Of a stretch of DNA of 64,000 bases, positions 36,555 to 46,645 are shown in pieces; positions within the stretch are counted from its first letter, which is position 1; each line of letters opens with the position of its first letter. The notes beneath the pieces are model-generated. The model did not search any database. It had not been told where the DNA came from and was given only the letters and a program-made list of their open reading frames with translations. The stretch is taken from positions 23,963,666-24,027,665 of the forward strand of contig OX485807.1 in the NCBI GenBank assembly GCA_950295325.1, written 5' to 3'. A program made the position numbers and the translations under genes. This DNA comes from Polytrichum commune. Taxonomy: Eukaryota; Streptophyta; Polytrichopsida; Polytrichales; Polytrichaceae.

Positions 36555-37215
36555 GATGCGGGTATTAAAACGAACACAGAAAAGAAGTTGAACTATGTGC
36601 TCATAATATATGAACCATTCCCCGTGCAATAGTCAACATAATCGGCGAGAGAGGGGGAGGGAGCTATATGACGAAGTTAATAAGAACGGGAGTTACCACT
36701 ATAACAACAGATTTAAATGAGCTCCAAGATACGTTGGATTTGCTAAGTTCACCTCACACTATTCGGTGTTTCATTATCCTACAAGAATGGTGTGTCCATT
36801 TAAGGCCCACTTTATTTATTGTATATGAGAAATCCAAATGCTTCCCAAGTATGCTCAAGGTAAATGGGACTCAAATGGCTTGTCTCTTAATTGGACCCTT
36901 ATATATGATCGGTGTGTTGTCTCGTGAAAATCACGAGATTGTAAAGACACATGTTAGAAAGAGATTGGATTATGTCTTCAAATGTTAAATACTAAACATG
37001 ACTGGGAGGACCTACATATCTTGTTAAAAAATCACCAAACTTGCACTTATGACAATCATAACTAAAATCAAGGGGAGGCCTGATTTTCAAACCCATTTTC
37101 ACAAATGGGTCATCATAAATTTGCTAATGCAACACAAGTTTTGTTGTGTAAATATAATGGGGTAGAAGTAGGAGAACATGCAAAATGAATCAAACAACAC
37201 CCACACACCTTACAT
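36555..37215. repeat. Dispersed repeat, copy or two half copies
   Basis: A partial copy at 36555-36650 (GAACACAGAAAAGAAGTTGAA ending AATAGTCAACATAATCGG) is followed by a fuller one at about 36890-37215 (TGGACCCTTATATATGATC, AAAGACACATGTTAGAAAG, GGGAGGACCTA, GCTAATGCAACACAAGTTTT, AACACCCACACACC). The plus-strand frame at 36668-36988 crosses it and is not supported as a gene. Confidence 0.6.
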
Positions 37216-37394
37216 GCAGCTGAGAGAACCCTTGCAAGTCAATGTTCTCATGAACGGGGCTACCACTAGCCCCTCCTTCTCGATCGACCTAAATTTGAGG
37301 GGAACTCCATCGGGAACTCTTTGACGAACAGGAAACCATACAGCGCCAGTCCATACATGCATCCCCCGCTATGCAATGGCAGGCCGACAGATCT

Positions 37395-37422
37395 CAGCCG
37401 TCGGTTAGCGAATCGACGGCTG
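37395..37422. promoter_or_regulatory. 9-bp inverted repeat upstream of HSP90
   Basis: CAGCCGTCG, a 10-base gap, then CGACGGCTG: a perfect 9-bp inverted repeat about 550 bases before the HSP90 start codon. A related pair (GCCGTCGAT ... ATCGGACGGC) lies in the duplicated segment downstream. Confidence 0.5.
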
Positions 37423-37505
37423 TGGTCGCTTCCTCAGAGGCAGAGCATGGGTGCGTAGGTGTAACCTAGTGGTGATGGCATGGGTGCGGGAAAATCCCAG
37501 GACCC

Positions 37506-37715
37506 CTCTAGAAGAACGAAGGATTGCTCTGCGCCATTGATGGTGTGCATCGGACGGCGGGATGTCCGACAGTGGAAGCCTCTAGATCCAGGCGCCTTCG
37601 TTCAGGATGGCTCTAGAAGGAGAGTGGTTCAATCTGGGCCGTCGATGGGGAGAATCGGACGGCTAGGTGACCGACAGTGGAAGCCTCTAGATCCCTCTGT
37701 AGGGGCCTTGGTTCT
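37506..37715 (+). promoter_or_regulatory. 105-bp tandem duplication with HSE-like sites
   Basis: Two gap-free 105-bp units (37506-37610 and 37611-37715) upstream of HSP90. Each begins CTCTAGAAG, one base from the paired heat-shock element core TTCnnGAA, and each holds a conserved 39-bp block (37551-37589, 37656-37694) containing CCGACAGTGGAAGCCTCTAG. Heat-shock genes are commonly controlled by repeated nGAAn units (established knowledge); here the match is imperfect, and that these drive HSP90 is inferred from position. Confidence 0.5.
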
Positions 37716-37974
37716 GGTGTATGAAAAGCGGCCTCCGTCCCCGGCTCCTCTGTCTCTCAATATTGCATCGGTGCAGGCTCTTCGAAGATAGTACGCAACG
37801 GCCGTTTAGGTTTCAGGCGACTTCGGCCCGCCTTCAGTTTTTTGTGGTTGATATCGTTACGTTTTTGCCAATTTGCGTGAACAAGGCATTCGTGCAGGTG
37901 CGACAGTTAGGTTTTTGGGAGCGCTCTGCCGAAGAAGCGTGGTTTGTGGTTTGCAGTTGGGAGAAGAGGCAAAC

Positions 37975-40362
37975 ATGGCGGAGACGGATGTGAGCATGGC
38001 GGGAGGGGAGGTTGAGACTTTCGCCTTCCAGGCGGAGATCAACCAGCTTTTGAGTTTGATCATCAACACCTTCTACAGCAATAAGGAGATCTTCTTGCGA
38101 GAGCTTATCAGTAACTGTTCAGATGTAAGTGCACCAACTTTGTGCCATGTTTTGTATGCCTATCAGATGAAATAGGGAAGAAACGACTTGTCTGTACTTT
38201 CTCAATGGCGTTTGTGCGTGTGCGTTGGGTATGTTTTTGCTGAAGAGGTTTTATTGGGGTGTGTATTTTGTCACAATAATTTAAGCATGTGATTCGCTAT
38301 GTGCAAGCGAAATAATGGTGACGGCGTCGGCCGACGAGTTGGACCGACTTGGGTAGTTACGTAAGTGTTATGGTTGATGTTTCAGGCCTTGGACAAAATT
38401 CGTTTCGAGTCGTTGACGGACAAGAGCAAGCTGGAGGGACAGCCGGAGCTTTTCATTCACATCGTTCCCGACAAGGCTAACAACACGTTGAGCATTATCG
38501 ATAGCGGTATTGGTATGACTAAGGCCGACATGGTAAACAACCTGGGAACCATCGCGAGATCAGGCACGAAGGAGTTTATGGAGGCCCTTACCGCCGGTGC
38601 CGACGTGAGCATGATCGGTCAGTTCGGTGTGGGTTTCTACTCCGCGTACTTGGTAGCCGAGAAGGTGGTTGTGACCTCGAAGCACAACGACGACGAGCAG
38701 TACCTGTGGGAGTCGCAGGCCGGGGGTTCTTTCACAATCACCAGGGACACGACAGGAGAGCAGCTGGGACGCGGAACGCACATCAAGTTGTACTTGAAGG
38801 AGGACCAACTGGAGTACTTGGAGGAGAGGAGGCTGAAGGATTTGGTGAAGAAGCATTCGGAGTTCATCAGCTATCCGATTTCTCTGTGGACGGAGAAGAT
38901 GACCGAGAAGGAAGTGTCGGACGACGAGGACGAAGAGGAGAAAGAAGCAGAGGAAGGGAAGATCGAGGAAGTGGACGAGGAGAAGGAGAAGGGGGAGAAG
39001 AAGAAGAAGAAGGTGAAGGAAGTGTCGCACGAGTGGGCTCTGGTGAACAAGCAGAAGCCGATTTGGATGCGGAAGCCCGAGGACGTGACGAAGGACGAGT
39101 ACGCGGCATTCTACAAGAGTCTGACGAACGACTGGGAGGAGCATCTGTCGGTGAAGCACTTCTCCGTGGAGGGGCAGTTGGAGTTCAAGTCGGTGCTGTT
39201 CGTGCCGAAGAGGGCTCCGTTCGATCTGTTCGATTCGCGGAAGAAGCAGAACAACATCAAGCTGTACGTGCGGAGGGTGTTCATCATGGACAACTGCGAG
39301 GACCTGATCCCCGAGTACCTGGGTTTCGTGAAGGGAGTGGTGGACTCGGAGGACCTGCCACTGAACATCTCTCGCGAGACTCTGCAGCAGAACAAGATCC
39401 TGAAGGTGATCAGGAAGAACCTGGTGAAGAAGTGCATGGAAATGTTCCAGGAGATCGCGGAGAACAAGGAGGACTACAACAAGTTCTACGAAGCGTTTTC
39501 GAAGAACCTGAAGTTAGGTATCCACGAGGATTCCCAGAACAGGAACAAGCTGGCGGATCTGCTACGGTACCACTCGACGAAGAGCGGCGACGAGATGACG
39601 AGCCTGAAGGACTACGTGACCCGGATGAAGGAAGGACAGAAGGACATCTTCTACATCACGGGAGAGAGCAAGAAGGCGGTGGAGAACTCGCCGTTTTTGG
39701 AGAAGCTGAAGAGGAGGGGGTACGAGGTGCTGTTTTTGGTGGACGCGATCGACGAGTACGCGGTGGGTCAGCTTAAGGAATACGACGGGAAGAAGTTGGT
39801 GTCGGCAACGAAGGAGGGATTGCACTTGGAGGAGACGGAGGAGGAGAAGAAGAAGAAGGAGGAGAAGATGGCGAAGTTCGAGCCGTTGTGCAAGACGGTG
39901 AAGGAGATATTGGGCGACAGGGTAGAGAAGGTAGTGGTTTCGGACAGAATCGTGGATTCGCCTTGCGTGCTGGTGACGGGGGAGTACGGATGGACGGCGA
40001 ACATGGAGAGAATCATGAAGGCGCAGGCGTTGCGCGACAGCAGCATGTCGGGGTACATGTCATCGAAGAAGACGATGGAGCTGAACCCCGACAACCCGAT
40101 CATGGAGGAGTTGAGGAAGAGAGCGGAGGTGGACAAGAACGACAAGAGCGTGAAGGACTTGGTGTTGCTGCTTTTCGAGACGTCTCTATTGACGTCGGGA
40201 TTCAGCTTGGACGAGCCCAACACATTCGGGAACCGCATCCACCGCATGTTGAAGTTGGGTTTGAGCATCGACGACGACGCGTCTGCAGAGGCGGATGCGG
40301 AGATGCCAGCTCTGGAGGCCGATGCCGAGGAGGAGGGAAGCAAGATGGAGGAAGTAGATTAA
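37975..40362 (+). CDS. HSP90: Cytosolic heat shock protein 90
   Basis: ATP-dependent chaperone of the cytosol and nucleus that matures client kinases and receptors. Two coding exons, 37975-38124 and 38386-40362, joined at a GTAAGT...TTTCAG intron in phase 0, give 708 residues, the usual length for the cytosolic form. The GHKL ATPase domain comes first: [14 protein letters not shown] with the catalytic Glu at 43 and Asn at 47 (Cys at 48 where Ser or Ala is common), DSGIGM with Asp89, and [15 protein letters not shown] highly charged linker of Glu and Lys follows at about 225-255, then the middle domain with [14 protein letters not shown] and its ATP-contacting Arg, then the dimerisation domain. 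The protein ends MEEVD, the TPR co-chaperone docking signal of cytosolic HSP90. There is no signal peptide or KDEL. Codon use is far more G/C-rich than the surroundings, as expected for a highly expressed gene. The start was chosen because the next codons match the family N-terminus. Confidence 0.97.
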
Positions 40363-42661
40363 GCATTAACAGCAAGAGCTCCACGTTTAAACTATTGAGG
40401 ATTAACGCTTATTTTTCGTGACAATGGGAGGTCTGTTGGCAAGAGGGTAAAATCATGCCCTGGTTTTGTAGGTCTGTATAGCATACAATGAGGACGATTT
40501 CTCATGCATACACTGCTGCGTCGCCTTTGGACGTCGTTCCTCAATTTATGGATAGATCAGAATCATGTCTTATCATTCTAGTCCTTAATTCTTGGATCGA
40601 AGTTCTGGGAACCCATTTGTAATTGAATTTTTGCCTCATTCTAGTTTCCCATTGCGACTGGCCTCATTGGGTTCTATAATCTGTTTACTGATGTTCTTGA
40701 ACTGCTAGTGCTTTAATCATTCAACTTGGGATTTGCTTTGTCGGATGTAGAAGTGTTGGATTCGCGTTTTAAATGCTGCTAGACTACATCGAAACTTCAA
40801 AACGATGAAGGGAATTGTATTTGGCAGAGCCTGAATCTCAGCGGCGTACATGAATGGCCGCAGGAAGAAAATGAGATCAGTTATGTTGCAAGTTTTTTTT
40901 TCCCTCCATTGGTTTTTGAAATAAACGCATTTTCCAAGTGAACTGTGTCGCCCAAGACCTTTCTGGTGCATAATGTTAACATGGTGCACGTTTTCAAAAC
41001 CAATACGTACTTTTTGTGCAAGCATTTATTATGAGGTTTTTGGTTGGGTGCGGGGTTCAGCATCCTGTGCCCTGTAGCTGGTATTGTCACATTTGAGAAC
41101 TGGTTTCACCTCGGTTGGAGGGTATATTACAACCCTAAAATGCGAACCCTACTCTGTAGTTTTATAAGAGTTCTAGTTAGTGGTTACTCAAGAGATTTGT
41201 GTATGAACTTACATGGGTCCCATTGACGGTGAAGGCATTGAATGCCTTTTCATAGAGCAGTTTTGGTGTGAGAAGGAAGTTGCTTCATGAGCTAGGGAAT
41301 GGGGCGTCTTCGATGCTAAACGTGCTTAGTGACAAGGTTAACTTTGGTTCGATAGTAAATCCAAATTGAGGTTGCTCACTACGATGGACACAACCCAACA
41401 TCATAAATCACATTTGATGATAACAACCAGGCTTGCTATAGAGTGGAACTCTTTCCATCTTCAGGAAAGAAAAAAGATTACCTCCACCTCCAAGGATTTT
41501 CTCATATACGAAAGTCAATTGTACTTGAAGCAACCATTGACACGACCATAACAGAAGATCCTTGTTGCTTACAACACCTTGAACAATAGACTTGCCATTG
41601 AAATTGCACATTGGTCAATTATCCCTATCTGAAGAGATAATAGATTATGCTGCTTTATTTTTTCTTTTCTTATAATGGTGTTGAAAATGAGGCACACTTT
41701 GTGTTGGAGTGTGCCCTGTGAGACTCCTTTAGAGATAGATCGCTGTTTATGGTATTTATTGTCACATACACTATTTGCGAAGGACATGAATTAGATGCCT
41801 AGAGGTCTTATAGTGTCGTGTCCACTAAATATCAATATGATACTATTTGTCAACATAAGTAACATTGAAGTGAAGTTTATATGCATTAGGACATATAGCA
41901 AAGCACATTGGGATACATGAGATGATAGTTTCACACTTGAGTATGCAAGGGGAAGATATGAGTGAGCATACTATTGGAAAATGTCATATGTTTATGTTTT
42001 AGTATGTAAGAGGAAGATGTTCTTAAGCATACTAATGTCATGTGTCATTTGTGTACACTTTAATCAACTTGTAGACCCATGTGTAACATAGGCATACAAC
42101 TCCTAACATTATTGAACATACGCATGCCAATATATTAAGTGCACTTGAATGCTACGTGTCATGAGGTTGCACTAATGGTGAACTTGTTGATCATCAATGT
42201 AACCTAGCGTATGCCTCCAAACATGGCAAGTGACACTAAATGCCATAAACAAATGTAGTTATAATGTAGTAAAAGAATTGGATTGGACTAGGAAAAGAAA
42301 GCTCCCCTTCATGTCAGTATATGGATTTGTCTAACTTGTACTACATGGATTATGGTGTAATTGTTCACAAGTGCATCAATTCATGACAAATCTAAAGTGG
42401 AAAGTGGAGATGATCTCAACATATTCGTTGTCTCTAAGAAACACTTTGGAAGCTTGAACTATAAGATGACAAGATCAGTCACTCATCCAAGTGGGGAGCA
42501 ATTTCACCAACTCCCTTGTGCTTTCTATGTATGAGGAGAGCATTACATCCATAATTCTAGTTTTATGTCCATGGACAAACCATAAACAACTTGAGTAGAC
42601 AAGTAACTCATCATCCACTCTCTTCTTGCTGGTAATGTGGTTCATAGTCCTTTTCCACATA
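40363..42661. other. HSP90 3' region, then no supported gene
   Basis: The first few hundred bases are presumably the HSP90 3' UTR; no clear single poly(A) signal was fixed. Beyond about 41 kb only short frames occur. A segment near 41115-41150 resembles one near 21270-21305 (both have TATTRCAACCCTA before AAATG or GAATG), hinting at another old repeat. Confidence 0.35.
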
Positions 42662-43021
42662 CTACACTAAATATGATATTTAGTGTCACCAATTCTAATT
42701 GTCTTGCTCAATACTAATTGCAAACCAACACTAAATGTTAACCCTTGTCATTCCTTGCAGAATTTTTGGAGGATTATGGATTTACAATGTTGCAATTACT
42801 ATCACTTATCAAATGGTTTGCCATCCAAAATTCGATCATCCATGACAATAGTTCATCTCAAGTTGGTGACAAGAGAAGGTATGGCTTTGGCCAATGGATG
42901 AACTCATTCATCATCCATGACCGCATTTGTAAACTTATTCATAAGAAGCGTCCCTTACTATAAATCACATATAATAGTAACTCCGAATAGTAAGTGACAC
43001 TAAATATCATATTTAGTTTAG
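42662..43021. mobile_element. 360-bp MITE, CTACACTAAAT termini (copy 2)
   Basis: The left end CTACACTAAATATGATATTT is mirrored at the right end (43002-43021) with two differences, and both continue with AGTGTCAC. The terminal segment is itself nearly palindromic (ACTAAATAT-G-ATATTTAGT). CATA on the left and CATA on the right may be a target duplication. Confidence 0.7.
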
Positions 43022-43369
43022 CATATTTAGGCTAAGCACCCAAGTAAGCTAGATTGAATGTTTCAAAATGCGCATGAAATCAACCTATTCTTCAAAATGT
43101 CACCTCAACACACTAATTCTTGTTGCAATGATTTTGGATTCCGGAGGAGGGAAACCGAGGGTGGGAAGATGTTGTGTTGATGGTATGTATCTGCACATAT
43201 TTAGGCTAAGCACCCAAGTAAGCTAGATTGAATGTTTCAAAATGCGCATGAAATCAACCTATTCTTCAAAATGTCACCTCAACACACTAATTCTTGTTGC
43301 AATGATTTTGGATTCCGGAGGAGGGAAACCGAGGGTGGGAAGATGTTGTGTTGATGGTATGTATCTGCA
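43022..43369 (+). repeat. Perfect 174-bp tandem duplication
   Basis: 43022-43195 and 43196-43369 are identical by eye over the full 174 bases, starting CATATTTAGGCTAAGCACCC. The array begins exactly where the MITE ends. Perfect identity means a very recent event or an assembly artefact. Confidence 0.9.
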
Positions 43370-43499
43370 CAATGGCTCCCCTCAAGGGCCTTATAGCATG
43401 TAAAGACTAGGTGCACATTTTCACATGGTTGATGAATATGTTGTAAGGCAATTGGCGTATAAGATATGCAAGTCTTATTTGATCCTTTTCTTAATCAAA

Positions 43500-43860
43500 A
43501 ACCTACATTTGATTGGTGTGTGGCTAGGTAAGGATTTGAGGAGAAACACCATAATGACACATGTTTAAAAGATATTGGACTCTGTCTATAAATTTATTAA
43601 GTACTTCACATTCAATAATGAATATAATCGGGAGGACCTATGTATTAAGGAGTTGACAAACATGTACTTTTGATAATCATAATTAAATGATGGAAAAGTT
43701 TGAATTCAATCCGTTTTTTAAAATTCTTTTTATTATTGCTTCATTGTAGAGTTGCTAATGCAACAAAAATTGCGTTGTGCAATTCTAAGAATCAATAAAA
43801 GTTGGAGAACATGAAAAAAAGTTCAATTAACACCCACATGATACCTAACACAAAAAAATG
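43500..43860. repeat. Dispersed repeat, copy at 43.5 kb
   Basis: GATTGGTGTGTGGCTAGG, AACACCATAATGACACATG, ATATTGGACTCTGTCT, ATAATCGGGAGGACCTATG, GTAGAGTTGCTAATGCAAC and AACACCCACATGATACC appear in the same order as in the 23.4 and 36.9 kb copies. This is the most complete copy of that subgroup. Confidence 0.65.
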
Positions 43861-43983
43861 CACCATGGCTTTACATCATGTGTAATATTGAGCTTGCATG
43901 ATTCTTTATTCACATAAATACCATGTCCTAATTGTTGCCTGGTATTGTAGGGCACCATACATAGTGAAACCTCCCTTATGTCA

Positions 43984-44500
43984 CGTAATCTCACTCTGGC
44001 TTTCCTGGAGGCTATTTTGATTTCCTATTATGTATGGGTCATCTTGAAATTACAACTATGTCTTTACATACGGTGAGGCTCTCGAGACAAGGGCATCATC
44101 AAAAATAAGCCCTCCACTCGGGGTCTTGCCCGGGGGGGGGGGGGGTTGGAGGTTTTCTTATTTCCAATAAGGCCTTGTCTCTAATGCCTCACCTATTATG
44201 TAAAGACATGTCCCTAATTTATGTTTGGTAATATCAAATGCCTTACACAACGTAATATCCCTCACATTGTGTAATCTCCCTCTGGCTTTCTTGGAGGGTA
44301 TTTTTGATATCTTATTATGTGTGGGCTGTCTAGAAGTTATGGCTAAGTCTTTATGTGCGTGAGGCCCTTGAGATGGGGCATCATTGGAAATAAACTCCCT
44401 TGCTTAGGCTCCCGCCCTTGGGGGTCCTTATTTTTTTTATAGTGCGCTATCTCTTGGGCCTCACCTAAAGTAAGTATGCCTAAAGTGGACACTTTCAAAA
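43984..44500 (+). repeat. Tandem duplication, about 286 bp
   Basis: GTAATCTCACTCTGGCTTTC near 43986 and GTAATCTCCCTCTGGCTTTC near 44261 start two diverged units that share AAGTCTTTA-type, GGGCATCAT and GGCCTCACCT words. A G run of 12 lies in the first unit (about 44131-44142). Confidence 0.65.
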
Positions 44501-45120
44501 TTCCAACATATGTAGGGGTTTGACAATCTAAGAAAACTTACATGATCACATTAGCAAATCCAAATAAGGACCATGAGAGTCGGTCTAGCTATTTATGGAA
44601 TGAAAATGAATATTTTATGAATTCTTGAAGTGGTGCTAAATTTTATATTAAATAGTTTTCTCTTAGATATGTGCACTTCAGACTTGACTACACTTTGACT
44701 ACCCTAATATCATGCATATGGCAACCAAAAGTGCAGGTGATACTAGAAGGTCCGCAGTGATAACATGGATGTATGATAATTATGTGGTCTGCAGTGTAGC
44801 ATGTGACATTATGGAATAACACACTGTCAACATTGTAATAATGACAACACGACAACGTGATGATGCATGCGAATGTGAGATTTTGAATTCTTTGGTAAAT
44901 TATTGTAATGTCAAAACCCATGATACATGGGTGGGAAATGTGACAACAAAGAGGGAGATTTAAACTGAACACATATGTCCCCTAGGGTTTCGGGATAAAA
45001 AAGAGGGAGTGACATTACGGAAGTTAAGGTGTATATACCTATATGCTAGAAACCATTTAAGATCATAGACCACTTTAGGATTATATACCTTATTACCATT
45101 CTTCCTCCACATTGGAGTGA
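44501..45120. other. No supported gene
   Basis: AT-rich sequence with one minus frame (44688-44972) rich in His and Cys that has no recognisable motif order. Nothing else seen. Confidence 0.35.
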
Positions 45121-45126
45121 GTCAGT

Positions 45127-45132
45127 CACGTG
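45127..45132. promoter_or_regulatory. G-box CACGTG
   Basis: CACGTG within GTCACGTGCAAC about 320 bases before the proposed 5' exon end of the stress protein gene. bZIP and bHLH factors bind this core in stress- and light-regulated plant promoters; here function is inferred from position. A C run of 13 follows at 45150-45163. Confidence 0.35.
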
Positions 45133-45199
45133 CAACGGATCAAGTATCGCCCCCCCCCCCCCACCCCTCCAGATTTTGCATGTCGGCCAAATTGTGAGA

Positions 45200-45449
45200 G
45201 AAAGCATGCCACCGAGGAGGAATGCTCATCCAACGGTGCACAGCCGACGAGCCAGGCATCTCGTAGATCCTGGCCCTTCCCTTCCCCTCCCCTCTGCTCA
45301 GGAACTCTCCCGAACCTCCCGGGGAGTGCGCCATAGCCACCTGCTTCCACTTCTCCTTCTGCAATTGCCAGCACCGCAGCCACAACGTCTGATTTCCCTC
45401 CTTCAACACAACCAACTCGAGTCTCGGGCTGCGATAATTCATTAGCAAG
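45200..45449 (+). other. Probable 5' UTR exon of the stress protein gene
   Basis: GC-rich block ending CAAG|GTGAGT at 45449/45450, a strong donor. A matching acceptor TTCATAG lies at 46633-46639, just 6 bases before the start codon at 46646. This would make a 1,190-base intron in the leader. The left edge is a guess. Confidence 0.35.
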
Positions 45450-45729
45450 GTGAGTTCGTCTCACTCTTTTCTCATTTCGCAATGCAGGAGGACGTGTGTC
45501 TATTTTGGGCGCCTTAGGAGGCTTAAATGTCTCGCTCGAGCTAGCTAGCTAGCAGCAGCAGCAGCAGCTCCTCCCGACTTGTGCGCACAATCTTCAGGGG
45601 TTTATGCCTCTCGTAGTTTCCGGTATTGGAATCCGTATCGCGGCAGGGGGGTAGAGGCGTGAGATTGGGTCAATTTCCAGCTCCAATTGGGGTGCTGGGT
45701 GGCCATGGTAAGATAGTTGTGGGTTTTAG

Positions 45730-45890
45730 GCATCCATGTGTGTGTGTGTGTGGGGTTTGTGGGTGAATGAAGAGTTTCAAATCGTGGATATGGATATTCA
45801 TTCACCTCAGAGTCCATGTGTATGTTAGGGGTTTCTGGGTGAAAGAGAAATTTCATACCGTCGATGTATGGATTTTCATTCACCTCAAAC
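45730..45890 (+). repeat. (TG)n and a roughly 80-bp diverged tandem repeat
   Basis: A TGTGTGTGTG run near 45737-45750 is followed by two related units (GGGTTTGTGGGTGAATGAAG and GGGTTTCTGGGTGAAAGAG), each leading to ATTCATTCACCTC or TTTCATTCACCTC. It lies inside the proposed leader intron. Confidence 0.55.
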
Positions 45891-46180
45891 TCTGAGGTTC
45901 TTTTTGCTAGCCTTCTGTTACGGAGGATCTTGCAAAGTACGTGAGTTTTTTTTGTAATTGAGTTCCCTTTCGAAACTTGATTCAGTGGCACTGGTAGCCC
46001 TCTCTCGTGCCGAAAAGATTTAGCAGAAGGGAAAAAAGAAACACACACACATAATGTCATGGCGAAAGTGAAGTAATGCTCCCAGGCAACATGACTCAAG
46101 TGTAAACCGCTTGTGATTGCACAACTTGGGTGTCATTTTCCCTAATCACAAGTTTGCACTTGAGCCATGTGGCTGACGAT

Positions 46181-46633
46181 TGCACAGGAGAAGATTGTCC
46201 GTCTTGAAGTAGAAGATTGATGGTCTCTTGATTATATGTGTGCACGCAGCCAACCGACCGCCTTCCATTTCTCAAGCATTTAAGTTTCTAAGTGGGTTGG
46301 GTCCCCCATGGATGGAAGGCAATTGGGCACTTGGCTTGAATTCATTTTCGTGCATTTCTTTTGTTTTTCTTTGTGTGGACGTCTTCTGACAGCCGATGGG
46401 ATTCACAAAATTGTGAACATTGCACGGGAGAGATTGGCCCCTTGAAGAAGGGTATTTCTCTTATATGTGTGCATACAATCGACCGCCTTCCATTTCTCAA
46501 GCATCTAAGTTCTGGGTTTGTTGGGTTCCCTATGGGTGGAAGGCTATTGGGCTCTTGGCTTGAGTTCGGGTTCGTGAATTCTTTTTTGTTCCTTTGCGTG
46601 GAGGTCTTCTGACATCCAATGGGATGTACACAT
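46181..46633 (+). repeat. 240-bp tandem duplication in the leader intron
   Basis: Unit 1 starts TGCACAGGAG at 46181 and unit 2 TGCACGGGAG at 46421; both carry CGACCGCCTTCCATTTCTCA and GTCTTCTGACA at equal distance. The second unit ends directly against the acceptor of the first coding exon, so one splice site context was copied. Confidence 0.7.
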
Positions 46634-46645
46634 TCATAGGTACAG

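Noticed and set aside
36668-36988. 106-codon plus-strand gene
   Set aside because: The second half overlaps the dispersed repeat present elsewhere without an open frame.
38560-40343. Long open frames overlapping HSP90 (for example 38706-39776 +, 38560-39159 -, 39768-40343 -)
   Set aside because: They are by-products of the strong G/C codon bias of the HSP90 exon; their composition is low-complexity and the HSP90 frame explains the region.
43022-43369. CRISPR-like repeat
   Set aside because: Only two 174-bp identical units without spacers, and the DNA is plant nuclear.
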